Positions 47,472 to 58,365 of a DNA stretch of 64,000 nt are shown here, in pieces (position 1 is the first letter of the stretch; every line of letters begins with the position of its first letter). Location of the stretch: NCBI GenBank assembly GCA_019137255.1, contig WPDH01000060.1, positions 372,001-436,000 on the forward strand, written 5' to 3'. The notes beneath the pieces were generated by a model that was not told the origin of the DNA, did no database searches, and worked only from the letters and a program-made list of their open reading frames with translations. This DNA comes from Corinectria fuckeliana. Taxonomy: Eukaryota; Ascomycota; Sordariomycetes; Hypocreales; Nectriaceae. The translations under genes were made by a program, and so were the position numbers.

Positions 47472-47865
47472 CGAGAAGTTTGTCGACATCGACTCCTTTG
47501 AAACACCCAAACCTCCCATGATTGCGCACGCTCGAGGTTATTTCTGCACGGTCAATAGACAAGCGCTCATTCTGCTCAATTTTTGTCACCAGTCGACGTG
47601 ATGTTGAGGTCTCATCGAGGAGCCGGAAGTTGAAATTCAGCACGAGGCTGAAAGTTTGCTCCACACTTTCCCTCCACAGCCATGTTTAGCGCCTTGGCGC
47701 CTGATCCGCAGCTGCAAGGCTGTCATGGTGACAGCTTGCTCCACGCAGCTCCCTCCCGCCTTCTGACGCAATATCACTTCCAGACATCTCCAGCTTCCAA
47801 CTCCCTCCCTAAACATTAGGCAAAATTCTGACCGGGAACAAACCCCGGAATCACCCAAGGCAGCC
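47472..47865. promoter_or_regulatory. Shared divergent promoter region of TGS1 and GRH1
   Basis: A 394-bp spacer between opposed starts; both promoters must lie within it. No specific factor site is assigned. Confidence 0.5.
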
Positions 47866-48985
47866 ATGTTCAATGCGCTGAACCGTTTCATCTCGCGCCT
47901 CGATGGGGACACCCCGCAACAGAGGCAACAAGAACGGGGATCCTTTGGGTTCCAGGTGCTGAGGAACACCAACCTGGAGCTCGCGGTTGAGCCTTGGTTT
48001 GACTTCATCGTCGGAATTAACGGCCGGCCCATTGTACGTGCTGTACAGTACCTCCGGCTCAACAGGGCTTGCTAATGTCACTATCAGGACAACCCTGAGC
48101 CGGCTCTGTTCTCCCAGGAAGTGAGGAACTGCGCTGGTAGTACCGTCACCCTAGGTCTATGGAACGCAAAGGTAGCATCACTTCTCTGTACGTCCGTGGA
48201 CAAGACACTGATGAATTCTCCAGGGCCAAAGAACTAGGGAACTGCATGTCCCCGTCCCCTTCGACACCGCATCTCTTGGTCTCTCCCTTCAGTACTCCCC
48301 GCTCTCCCTCGCTGCCAATATCTGGCACGTGCTCGATGTTCCCTCCAACTCCCCCGCCGATGTTGCTGGCCTCCTCCCCTACAGCGACTACATCCTGGGC
48401 AGCCCGGAAGGTCCGCTGTACGGAGAGAGTGGCTTGGGCGAGCTGGTGGAAGACTTCATTGGCCGGCCGATGCGACTGTACGTCTACAACAACGAGTACA
48501 ACGTCACGAGAGAGGTCTCAATCCAGCCCAGCCGGGATTGGGGTGGTCAGGGAGCCCTGGGCTGCGTGCTCGGGTATGGCGCTCTACACCGGTTGCCGGC
48601 TCCCTTGAGTGAGCCTGTCGAAGCTCCTGGAGAGACCATGTTTGATGGAGGCTTGAATGAGAAGAGCGACGGCGTCTTCATGCCAGCAGCGGCTGTGGAG
48701 GTACCGCCGCCTCCTCCGGTAGGAGACTACTTGGTACCGGCACAGATGATTGGGACGAACCCCGTGAGCGCACCACCCAAGGCGGGAAAGAAGAAGGAAC
48801 GCCATGGTCATAGTCCCAACAGGCTCATGGACGACTATTTCAAGGAGGAGGAGGAGAAAAGCCGGAGCTTAGATAATGCTCCTGTAGGCAGGGCCTCCCC
48901 AGTCCCCCCACCGCCGAAAGCTGGCGGACCTCCCAAGACCGAACCCAAGGCGGAGGCAGAGAGCGGCGGAGATGAAGATGAATGA
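47866..48985 (+). CDS. GRH1: Golgi reassembly stacking protein (GRASP/Grh1), three exons
   Basis: Peripheral membrane protein of early Golgi and COPII sites, involved in tethering and unconventional secretion. Exons 47866-48033, 48088-48171 and 48224-48985 give 337 residues. Two atypical PDZ modules form the GRASP domain: SFGFQVLRNTNLELAVEPWFDFIVGINGRPI-DNPEPALF..., then SLGLSLQYSPLSLAANIWHVLDVPSNSPADVAGLLPYSDYILG with the PSR/GLLP-type groove. It is followed by GQGALGCVLGYGALHRLP, and the tail is Pro/Lys/Glu-rich and probably disordered. There is no N-terminal Gly2 for myristoylation (it begins MFNALNRF), as in yeast Grh1, where membrane attachment uses an N-terminal amphipathic helix. Its stop is 189 bp from the convergent OST2 stop. 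Confidence 0.93.
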
Positions 48986-49174
48986 GCCATGTCACGAGGT
49001 AGCCTGTACGAATAGTTCCCCCGACTTAACCTGATATATTCTTGCGATGCCCTACGGACTTTTGTAAAGATTTCATGAATGCTGTCTCGTATTTTACACT
49101 GCTTATGGGCTCGACGGTCCCCGATAAGAAGCCTCCATCTGCTCTATGGTAGGTAGTATCCATCTTCGTTCCGT

Positions 49175-49802
49175 CTAGTTAATGAAGTTGACGCAGAAGA
49201 AGTGAAGAATCAAACTGCAGACAACGTAGTCGGCGAACGCTCTGGAAGAAGTTAGGAATTAGGCAGGTGTAGATGATTGGGGCTTGGTTTCGGATCTTAC
49301 CGCTCTGGGGACACGGCGGGGAATTCGCTCTTGTTCGCATCGGACGTCTGAACTCGCAAGGAAACTGTTCTGGTTAACCTCCTATCTGACATGCCTGAGG
49401 GAATCGGCAAAACCTACTCGTCAACACAAACTGTCCAACAGTCGCCGAGAATCCGGACAAGAAAGCATTGAATGGCTGCGCGACGCGTCAGTATCCAAAA
49501 GCCTGTAAAGAGTATCTGTGTCCTAGACGTACGTAGTTGCCAGCGAGGACACAGTAGAGGAACTGCAACGCTCCAACGGCGACTAGGAACAGCAGGAAGA
49601 CGTCGACGAGCTTGGTGCGCTGCGGCGTTTCCTTGACGTAGTGGTCGCAGATGTTCTGCAGCACCCTGTTCCAGTTGGCAGGGCTGCTTTTGGACGCGGC
49701 GGACCGGGCCTGGGCAGGGACAGAAGCGGGAGCAGTCGAGCCGGCTTGCGTGGTCGCAGCCGTCGAGGGAGCGGGCTCACGGGCGTTCTTCTTGGGCGCC
49801 AT
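49175..49802 (-). CDS. OST2: Oligosaccharyltransferase subunit Ost2 (DAD1 family), four exons
   Basis: Integral ER membrane subunit of the N-linked glycosylation complex. Exons: 49802-49533, 49475-49418, 49364-49301 and 49241-49175; together 152 residues. An Ala/Pro/Ser-rich N-terminus precedes the DAD1 core: NRVLQNICDHYVKETPQRTKLVDVFLLFLVAVGALQFLYCVLAGNY. Exons 2-4 then add PFNAFLSGFSATVGQFVLT-ISLRVQTSDANKSEF and a last hydrophobic segment ending CVNFIN, giving three membrane spans. Only exon 1 is long; exons 2-4 (58, 64 and 67 nt) would be missed by length-based ORF calling. Introns have GT-AG ends and all junctions keep frame. Confidence 0.92.
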
Positions 49803-51124
49803 GTCGCAGAGCTTTGATGGGTTGGTTGAGCTCGGTAACGAACAGCCGGTCGACTGGTCGATCGGTCGGCTGGCGGGGATCTGGAAGAAGAGGATCGAAG
49901 CGGGAGGGTTGACGGTTGTTCGGTAGTTGGAGATGGAGGGTGATGGTTCATAGGTGTCGTCGCACACACTAAGAGCTCCCAGATGGACACGAAAGCTCCA
50001 AGGTGGGTCACGGCGTGATTGGCCAGGAGGGAAGCCTGTATGAGAGGTACGTACTCCAACTGGTGGAGACCCTTTGACCCAGGCACAATAGTAAGTAACG
50101 GGTGTTGTTTGTAGAAATTCGAAATAATAATTGAATTAATTAATTTGAGGGCTTGTGTTCGCTTCTCAACTCCAAGGGCTCTTGGTTTCTATTGCATTGC
50201 TTAGTTGCTTCAGGTGCTCTTTGATAAGACAGTAACCGCCTGTGATGCAAGTATCTCTTTCACGAGTGGTTCTAGTAGACAAGACCAACGAAGGAAAATA
50301 TCGATGAGGTAGCTTTCTAAGACTTAAAAAAAAGGGGGATTCCTAAACTGCCAGAATTGTATTGTGTGTAAAGGACTGCAGATAGGTTGTCCTTGTTGAA
50401 GACATCAGTACCAAGCAAAAGAACCGTGCCGTCAGTATCACCTCTAGGCTAGGCTAATCGCCATCACCCCTGGCCCCAGTTTGAGCTTTCCCTCCACTCT
50501 AATCACCATCTTTGCTATGTACATAGTTGTCCCTCGTTTTGGTCACATAATTCCAGTCTTTTAGTATGCGATGGTGGTGCTGCTCTCAGTCCTGCATTCC
50601 CTCCTTATTGGCTATGGTAATGCCGTGTTGGTATTTTGCGAATAAAGGTAAATAAATTTCCCAACTTCTCAAGAGGGAACACTCGAGTCGATGAATTAGT
50701 TGGGTAGCTATGTGATCTTTGTGCTAATCCGTACGGTACCTGTCTGAGACGGGCACTTTCTTGGGACTGCGTTCTACCTTAGCTTAACGCGTGACATACG
50801 TAGGTCTAGTAGCTTCGCATCTACGAAGCATGTAGGTTTAAGTGCCGACTTTGGGCTAAGGTATCTTCTCCGCATATAGAGCCCCCACACTGGCGCTCCA
50901 CCAATCAGCATCTAGGCCCTTTGTCAGGCATTCCACTGAGTTCATCCGAAGACCGACTAGCTTCCGTGGTTCTTTCCATGAGCCTAGACTAGTACGTAGT
51001 GGACGCAAGGAGCGAGACTATTACTTGTCCACAACCCAACTCAATAGTATACATCCCTAACACTACTCTGCTCCAAACGATTGGATCCAAATTGACTCGA
51101 AATAAACCCCCCCAAGCTTTCAAA
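49803..51124. other. Divergent OST2/TMEM14 intergenic region (1.3 kb)
   Basis: No gene supported. It is AT-rich around 50100-50700 with poly-A and TAAT-rich runs, unlike the GC-rich coding DNA. Both promoters must lie inside. Confidence 0.6.
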
Positions 51125-51549
51125 ATGGTAGGTTCGGCGAGAGCTTCCATGCCCTGTGGCCAGTGCTCATGCCAGACAGGCCGGCACCTCGACTATCCAG
51201 AACATTGCCTACATCCTCGGAGGCCTCACTGCGAGTGGCGGCATCATGGGATATGTCCGAACTCGCTCCCTGCCCTCCATCATCGCTGGCTGTAGTGTTG
51301 GGTTCCTCTGTATGATTCCCAGCCTTCCATCTCTCCCACAAACGCTGACCCCCACCAGACACTCTTGGAGGATACCGCATCCAGAACGGACTGTCCTACG
51401 GCATTGAGCTGTGTCTGCTTGCCTCCGTTATCCTGGCTGGCTCGGCCTACCCCCGCGCCATCCGCTTGAGAAAGCCTGTCCCCATTGTCCTCAGTGTCAT
51501 CTCGTCGATTGGCCTTTACACCTTCGGCATGGCCATGCGTCGGGCGTGA
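51125..51549 (+). CDS. TMEM14-family small membrane protein with a one-codon first exon
   Basis: Exons 51125-51127 (ATG only), 51180-51309 and 51359-51549 encode 107 residues. The predicted order is four hydrophobic segments with YILGGLTASGGIMGYVRTRSLPSIIAGCSVGFLYTLGGYRIQNG, then SYGIELCLLASVILAGSAY and VLSVISSIGLYTFGMAMRR. This is the TMEM14/UPF0136 layout, a mitochondrial or ER four-helix family linked in animals to haem or fatty-acid handling; its role in fungi is unclear. The first intron donor GTAGGT directly follows the ATG and its acceptor is CAGACAG. Exon 2 has no upstream ATG in frame, so the initiator must come from the one-codon exon or from an unseen upstream exon. Frame is kept at both joins. 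Confidence 0.85.
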
Positions 51550-51842
51550 GGCTGTTGACTGGGATAACATGGTAGAATATACACAGAGAAATCATTTCAA
51601 AAGATGGCTGTTCGTGATTGTACATTTGGAATGGGGATCGTCTCAATGCCGCAGCGATCGTAGACCGTTTATGATACAGTCGCTCCCGTGACCAACCCCA
51701 GGCTGCCCATCAGACTGTCCCTTGAACGCCAGCCATGTAGTGTACAGATTCGGAAGGATCGGTCCGCGGCCGATTCGGTAGGGGTCGGTCGGTCTCGCGG
51801 GTGTCGTGATGTGTCGTAGGATTAGCATGATGAAGATGAAAA

Positions 51843-52143
51843 TCATAGTCCTAGCTCCTTCTGGGCCTCCTTGATCTTGTCTCGCTTTGCCCTGGCCGCG
51901 GATCGGTTGTCGGCCTGGACCTTGGATCGCTCAACGCGCAAGCACGCGTTCACCTTGTCCTTGGCATCGTTGCAGCTGCCGATAGCCTTGTGCATGAAGC
52001 CCTTGGCGTGGCACTCTTCGAGGACGGCGATGACATCCTCGCACGCTGGAGCGGCACCAAAGTCAGTTAGGGGACGGGCACTCGCAGGGCATCTTGCAGT
52101 TGGACGTACCCATGGCGTTTTTCGTATGGAGATGGGGATGCAT
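51843..52143 (-). CDS. CMC2: COX assembly mitochondrial protein Cmc2 (twin CX9C), two exons
   Basis: Small intermembrane-space protein needed for cytochrome c oxidase biogenesis. Exons 52143-52110 and 52045-51843 give 78 residues. The start MHPHLHTKNAM-ACEDV is the family hallmark. Two CX9C pairs are visible: CEDVIAVLEEC, then CNDAKDKVNAC, expected to form a coiled-coil helix-coiled-coil helix fold after Mia40-dependent oxidation. A basic C-terminal helix (RSAARAKRDKIKEAQKELGL) follows. The 64-nt intron has donor GTACGT and acceptor CTCCAG. It is divergent from the prefoldin gene, about 0.3 kb away. Confidence 0.92.
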
Positions 52144-52461
52144 GGCTACAATGGGGTGGCGGAGGAATCGATTGCGCTGCGATGCTGGAGAAGTTCGAAT
52201 TGGAATTGGAATCCGATGGACAGTTATTAGTGGGTGGATGGCATGTCGAAACGCTCGGACCACGTGGGAGGTTAGTGACGGCGCTGGTGGTGGAGGCCAA
52301 GGCGCCAATTTGGCATTTGCGATTTTGGAGGGGCAGTCTGCAGTCCATTCATTCTCACCTTTGAATCCCCTCCAAAGCCACAGCCACGAGACACCGTGGG
52401 CAGCCCGCCGCCGTCACCTCCGTCACCTCCGTCACCTCCCCTGTCTTCTACAACAGTAGTT
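52144..52461. promoter_or_regulatory. Shared divergent promoter of CMC2 and prefoldin subunit 2
   Basis: A 318-bp spacer between opposed starts. It contains three tandem copies of CCGTCACCT at 52411-52437, close to the prefoldin start and probably in its 5' leader. Confidence 0.55.
52411..52437. repeat. Three tandem copies of a 9-bp unit (CCGTCACCT)
   Basis: Exact 9-bp direct repeats in the short spacer before the prefoldin ATG. A 9-bp period and the leader position make a length-variable minisatellite possible; no function is assigned. Confidence 0.85.
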
Positions 52462-53123
52462 ATGTCGTCACAACAGGTCCCTGCTAAGAAGCAGCAAGGT
52501 GAGTCCACGCACGTGTTGCGCGACGCTCCCTCTCATCTCATCCGCGGCCCCAGCTCACCTCCATTCAAGACCTTCAGGTGGCATACTCAAACTACAAGAA
52601 CACCCTTCAGCAGATCGCCCAGAAAATCGGCGACATCGAGCAAGAAGCAGAGGAGCACAAGTATGTACCTCTTCTTCGCAACCCGTTGCCCTCTTCCCAG
52701 AGTGTATAGCACAGCAACCACAGCAAGCACCGCCATGATGTTGAGGTAGCCAAACCATGGGTTTATCATGCCGTATATTGGCCATCTCACCGCTTTGGAA
52801 GCATCTACACCGCTCATTCTAACATGGAGTGCTAGGCTTGTCTTGGAAACCTTGACACCCCTCTCCGGGGACCGAAAATGCTTTCGTTTGATTAACGGTG
52901 TGCTCGTGGAGAGGACCGTCCAGGATGTCGTGCCAGCGCTCAAGACGAACCAGGATGGTTTGAGAAAGGTTCTGGACGATCTCGTCAAACAGTACAAGAC
53001 AAAGGAGGACGACCTGGAGAAGTGGAAGGTTCGTGTTGCCCTGAACTGGGTTTCCCGCTTCACGATGCGAGATACTAACGTGTGATGTAGAAAAAGAACA
53101 ATGTGCAGGTAGTGCAGCAATAA
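52462..53123 (+). CDS. GIM4: Prefoldin subunit 2 (Gim4), four exons
   Basis: Beta-type subunit of the hexameric prefoldin that hands nascent actin and tubulin to the CCT chaperonin. Exons: 52462-52498, 52570-52660, 52836-53028 and 53091-53123; together 117 residues. An N-terminal coil (DLQVAYSNYKNTLQQIAQKIGDIEQEAEEHK) leads into the central beta hairpin region (LVLETLTPLSGDRKCFRLINGVLVERTVQDVVPALKTNQ) and a C-terminal coil ending KKKNNVQVVQQ. Intron 2 (175 nt) is about twice the usual length here but has a clear TCTAAC branch-like element before its TAG acceptor. The long coding exon 3 alone would suggest only half of the protein. Confidence 0.93.
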
Positions 53124-56100
53124 TGAGATTAACGAACCCAAAATGAAAGAGTCGGTTGGAGTTTTGACGTGTCACTTTCTCGTTCATTCAGTCTCTCGGC
53201 GATGCGCAGCTCATCTGATAGTGGTACGAGAGAAGGCATTCTATACGCCTGGACATCGGCCGCAGGTGTTGGCCTCATGCGAATGGTGATGGAGGGCTGT
53301 CAAAGAATGAAGCAGAGAGACTAGTGGCTCTTTGTCTCTCCTCACGGAGACTACGAATGCCCGGCGCCTTGGAAGACAGCCTCATTCGATCAAAGTCACG
53401 TTCTGGTACCAATGCTCTGATGTCATGCTTGCCGGCTACGCATATTTGGCGGGACGGCTTGGAGGGTGGTGTTAATGCGCTGTACTTCGGATGCAGTGGG
53501 GCCTGGCGGCAAGGGCGTCTCAATGCCCAGCCGTACAAAGTCCCAAAGCCTCAAACCTCCATTGACGTGCAGGAGACCTTGGACAGCATCTGGGAGGATG
53601 GGGGCGGGGTCTCGAATGGCTTTGGCAGGGTGACAAGGCCCCGATTTGATGAGGCTTGCCAGCCGGATGGATGCTACTTTGCACATGAAAGACGCAAGGT
53701 AAGACTCGACAGTTGTACACGAAGTCGGTAAATTACAAAACTCGTCCCGTCTCGTGTATGCCGTTTTCTCGGCCTCAAGGCCTCGCTGTTTTTTTTTATG
53801 CCGCAGGCAGACGTGCATCTCAAGGCGAGCGGGAGACTCTTGTTGTGAGGCCAACGACGCCGCAGATAGAACGATGGGACAACTGGCATTGTTTCATTCA
53901 TCCCACCCACCCACGCTCTTGCGCCGAGCCTGGAATCAACTAAACCGCTGCCAAAATAGGGCGACGCTCACAGCGTGCGCACACGAAGGCGAAGGCGAGG
54001 AGGGACTGGGCATGACGTGACCGGATTCAAAAGAGCCGCGCACAAGAGTAGCAGCTCGTTGACTGAGAAGCCATCTTGATTCTCTCCGTGTGGGGAGCGT
54101 TTATTCGGGTTCCAATTCACCGGGGCAGGAGATCGGCCGGTAATGCATATCCTGACGGTCGACAATGGGAGACATGCGTGTGAGTGGCCGCGGCCGTGCC
54201 CACGCCCCCCAGATGCATGCAGGCTGGCTTGGGAGGGATGGCTTCTGGAAGCATGTATTCGAGCCCAATCAACCCCGGATCCCGGGATGGCCGATGGCTA
54301 CCTACCGGGAAGACGGGCTCAGTGGTCACTCGCTTCGGCACGTCAGGGAGCGGTACGTCAGAGAGCGGGGATAACGAGTGTCTTGCAACACTCCGTCCAG
54401 TCTTTTCTCAGATCAGAGATGCTTTTGGAGGACTTCTTACGATGTTGGGCAACAATTTCATACTAGCAGCAAGCTACAACTGTTACATGTTCCTATAGAA
54501 ACGTCACAGCGAGGTAGCCAGCCAGCTCGCCAAGGTCGGGTCAGTGAGCCAACTCCCTCTAGGCTTGCATACATAATCGTGAACCGACGAGAGAGGCTTA
54601 GCTTGATCGGACGGATATCAACACGGCCTCAATTCCAGGTTGAGCCCAAACGGGCGAGTGATGCTGACGCTGTGGCTTCCCACGCACTCATGCTGGCCGT
54701 GTCCTGAGGCCATCTCATTACCATGCACCCCTCTGTTTGATAAGGGTGGGAAGGACGTGGGATCATGCCGATATGCGTAAGCTAGTGGCTAAGCTGAGGT
54801 GTAAATTGAAATAATCTCGAGCGGACGTATGAGTACGCGAACGCAGGGCTGGTCGTTGTTGTTGTTGTCATTGTTGTCTGCTTACCGACTCCGAGTAACA
54901 CGGAATCCCACATGCAGGTCTGGTGCCACTTGTAGGAAATGCTAGTTGACTGCGGTTTTCTAGTGATGCCCTCATAATCAAACACCAGGCAGTTACAAGA
55001 GGCTAACATAGGGACTAGTTGGTAGGGAAAATCGACAATCAACAATTGCCTTCTTAGGCCAGATTATGGGTGGAGGTATCCCGTCACTGGTGGCTGCCAC
55101 GATGGCCTGGTCCCATTATGACAGGTGTTTGTTGACCACTCATCTACCATGGCCTGGGACGTCCGTGGGTGTCTGGCCATCCTGTTTGCCTGGGTCAACA
55201 CACACACTCCAGGTGGCTTGGGGACTGATCTAGTTAATCTAGGGACGACGGGATGGGCATTGCCAAATGAGCAGCGGCCGTGGCCCACCCTCCCAGTACC
55301 GCCCTGGCGGACAGTATTGCCACTGATCGAGTGTCTGAACCATGCGCTTATTAAGAGGACTGCGATAGAGCTGGTAAGTGAAATGAAGGAGCAACTGCAG
55401 TAACACCAAGGTCCGAAATCCCGAGGCTGCTGTAACGGGACCATGCTCCGGGCTGAAGAGTACACCGTCGGAGGTTTCTGTGCTCACACCAAATGTGATT
55501 GGTACTGTGCGGCCCGAAGCCTCTCGGGGGAGGAGTGTTTGCAGCAATTGCTGCCAGCCCGCTGACTGAGGACGACCCTGAGAGATTTCTTAAAAGTATC
55601 TCGCATCGTAGATGGCGCGCATAAACAAAAGGGTGGTTGGTTACTGCACCGAGTATTGGTGGATTTTGATGACGATGATGATGATAATGATGATCATGTA
55701 CATCATCTGAATATGTACGATCTACCTGATATGTCATATAGCCACTGTGTAAAGCATTACGAAGTACATCCATACCTCATCCCTCACGACGTGCTCTAAG
55801 CGGGCTTCTTACTAGGTTCCATGGTCGTGCAGCAGCTGGTCGTTGATAGTAAGTAGGTACCTAGGTAGGTACTGATGACCCCCGCCCTGGGCGCCCATCA
55901 ACCCCCCCCACCCCGTAAGGCCCGGAGCTTAAGTTAGGTATGTGGGCCGGCTTTATCGATACCGGGCTGTAATTCCATTAGCCCTCCAACTCCAGGGCTG
56001 TCTTATAGGTACCTTGCCAGGGCGGTATAACGCTGGCAGCACCTGGCGCGGCTTGTTGTTGCTTCCTTGTTTGTTGCTCAGCCAGACCGTCAGTCAAATC

Positions 56101-57372
56101 CTTTTGTTGACCGTGCCTTTGGACCACACCTTGAGCCTTACTTTGGGCTGGATTTCTTTCCCTCCTGCAAACCCCACGTTGAATTGCACTCCACATATGC
56201 ACCTCCCAGACGGTGTTGCGACCTCCAACGAACAACTCAGACACCCTCTTGCACGCCATCTCGCGTCTTGAACAAGACAGGTCGACCGTGAGCCTCCGAG
56301 CCTGTGAGTCCTCGAGCCCCTCTCTTTCTGCCTCTGCCCGTGTCTGCGCCCTGCCTCTTCTCGCTGCCCGCACCCGCGCCGCACCTGCACCCGCACTCGC
56401 ACCCGCAGCCTCGACAACAACGTGAGACGCCCTCGGCCTTCGCGCGCTCCCGTCTCCCGCCTCCATTCAGCCTCTCGCTCCGCTTTGCGCTTCGGGCTTT
56501 GCGCTCTGCATTCTGCGCTCTCTGCTCTCTGCACTCCTACCCTCCACCCTCATCCTCACCCTCCCCCCAGCCCAGCCCTGTCCAGCCCTGTCCAGTCCAG
56601 AGTCGAAAAGCCTTCTGACCCGATCTTGCAGCCCCGGGACCCATTGGCGAACGAGACGCTTGCGACCTCGTGTAACTCGGTCTCCAAAGTACACCCCGGC
56701 CCTACGTATCCTGTCGCGCCGCTCCGGCCCGTTGACCAAAAACAGGCACAACGACAATCGCCCGTCCAACCATTCTTGTTTCTTCCCTGTGCCTACCTAC
56801 CTACGCCTACCTACGCCTACCTCCCTACCTACGACTGCGCGTTTGCGTTTGCGCCTGCCTCCAACGCATTGCCTCGCCTCGGTCCAGCTTTGCATACAGC
56901 TGCCTCCTCACCTTGCCAACGTCGACGTTGTGCGATCCGCCCACACCCTGCCACAACGCACTCTCACACACGCGCGCACACACACGTTGACAGGCCCTTG
57001 GTCTTGGTGCTCGCTTGCTTGCTTGCTTGACTTGATCTGAACTTGCGCCGCCCGGCCCACCCCTCCCCCTGCCTGCTCTTCTTTATCCTCACCCGCAAAC
57101 AACCACGCCTTGCTTCCCACGCACACACCCCCAAAGCCCCAAAGACCCGGCGTCATAGCCCCAGAATCCCGGGCCAGGGACCGCGAGCGTGAGCGACTAA
57201 GAGCCATCACCGGCAGTCAGGATTGACGCAGCACTGCAGCTGGAGGATCCCTCCCCGACGCTTGCAAGCCCTACCATCTGCGACGTGGCCGGGGACACAT
57301 CATCTCGAGGCCCAGCTGTGCCAGCCCGAAGCATTTTACGAAGACGCTAGCAGCCGCTGCAGGTAGCCAAAT
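53124..57372. other. 4.2-kb spacer and leader before HAP3
   Basis: No gene is firmly supported. The first kilobase holds a doubtful ORF locus at 53324-53848 (see findings). From about 56000 the sequence is extremely pyrimidine-rich on the plus strand, with C/T tracts and CTACCTACG repeats at 56792-56833; this looks like the promoter and long 5' leader of HAP3. A GATGAT microsatellite lies near 55670-55700 and a TACGAAGTA motif at 55758. Confidence 0.6.
56792..56833. repeat. CTACCTACG-type short repeat in the HAP3 upstream region
   Basis: Four to five degenerate units of CCTACCTACG are arrayed in the pyrimidine-rich upstream region of HAP3. The same TAGGTAGGTA core, in either orientation, recurs in several other spacers. 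Confidence 0.75.
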
Positions 57373-58365
57373 ATGTCGGATTCCCCCCAATCCCCTCCCA
57401 AGGAGGTTGACCAAGGTGCACCGTCACCCGACGAGGAAGCACAAATGAACGATCAACAGGACCCACAGGGTCTCGGAGCCGCGGGCTACGAGTTCGAGGG
57501 CGTGAAAGAACAGGACCGGTGGTTGCCCATAGCCAATGGTAGGTCCCCCTACTCCCCCGGCGCTCTATCGTGATTTGTTCGTCCTTTTCTGCGCGAGCTG
57601 TTCGCCCTCTCAGCCTCCTAGCCGTGCAGATCTGGTCGTTGATGTCTTGCGATTCGCCCTCAAAGTCACCTAAGGTGCTCCGCGCCGCAAAGGTCGACAA
57701 AGCAGATGAGCTTGATGCTAACATTCGCAACTTTGCTCCAGTCGCCCGCATCATGAAAAATGCACTTCCCGAAAATGCCAAGATAGCCAAAGAGGCAAAG
57801 GAGTGCATGCAGGAGTGTGTGAGCGAGTTCATCTCCTTCATCACCAGCGAGGGTAAGTTGTGGCTATTCCTTCCCTTCGGGTTCCCTCTGGCCGCGGCAT
57901 CTGCGCGCGCCTCCAAGCCCAGTCATGTTTCTCATCTGCATCACGCTGACTTGCTCAACTTGCACAGCATCGGAAAAATGCCAACAGGAGAAGCGAAAGA
58001 CCGTTAACGGCGAGGATATTCTCTTCGCCATGACATCCTTGGGATTCGAGAACTATGCCGAGGCGCTTAAGGTGTATCTCTCCAAGTACCGTGAGGTATG
58101 TCAAGTCTAGGTCCGAAAGGCCCCCCTTGGATGACTTTGCCCTGACACACGAGTGCAGCAACAGAACCAATCCAATCGAGATAGAGTCTTGGAGAACACT
58201 ACCTGGTCTGGGCCTATGATGGGAGGCGACAAGCCCGAGGCTGGCGCCGTCGGCGGAGAATTCCCTGCCGAAGGCTCCAACAGCGTCGAGGGCGCCGCCG
58301 ATCCCAACTACTTGTACGGCTCCCAGGCCGGCCACAACGGCGCTGGTGCAAACGACGGCTATTAG
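57373..58365 (+). CDS. HAP3: CCAAT-binding factor subunit Hap3 (NF-YB), four exons
   Basis: Histone-fold subunit of the CCAAT-binding complex (Hap2/3/5; AnCF HapC). Exons: 57373-57538, 57742-57852, 57968-58095 and 58159-58365; together 203 residues. The NF-YB core covers about 49-140: DRWLPIAN-VARIMKNALPENAKIAKEAKECMQECVSEFISFITSE-ASEKCQQEKRKTVNGEDILFAMTSLGFENYAEALKVYLSKYRE. It is interrupted by three introns, the first of 203 nt. The C-terminus is Gly/Ala/Asn-rich and probably disordered. The LPIAN-V junction leaves no room for an extra exon in intron 1, so its unusual length is real or contains an alternative exon. The gene is preceded by a long pyrimidine-rich leader. Confidence 0.97.
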
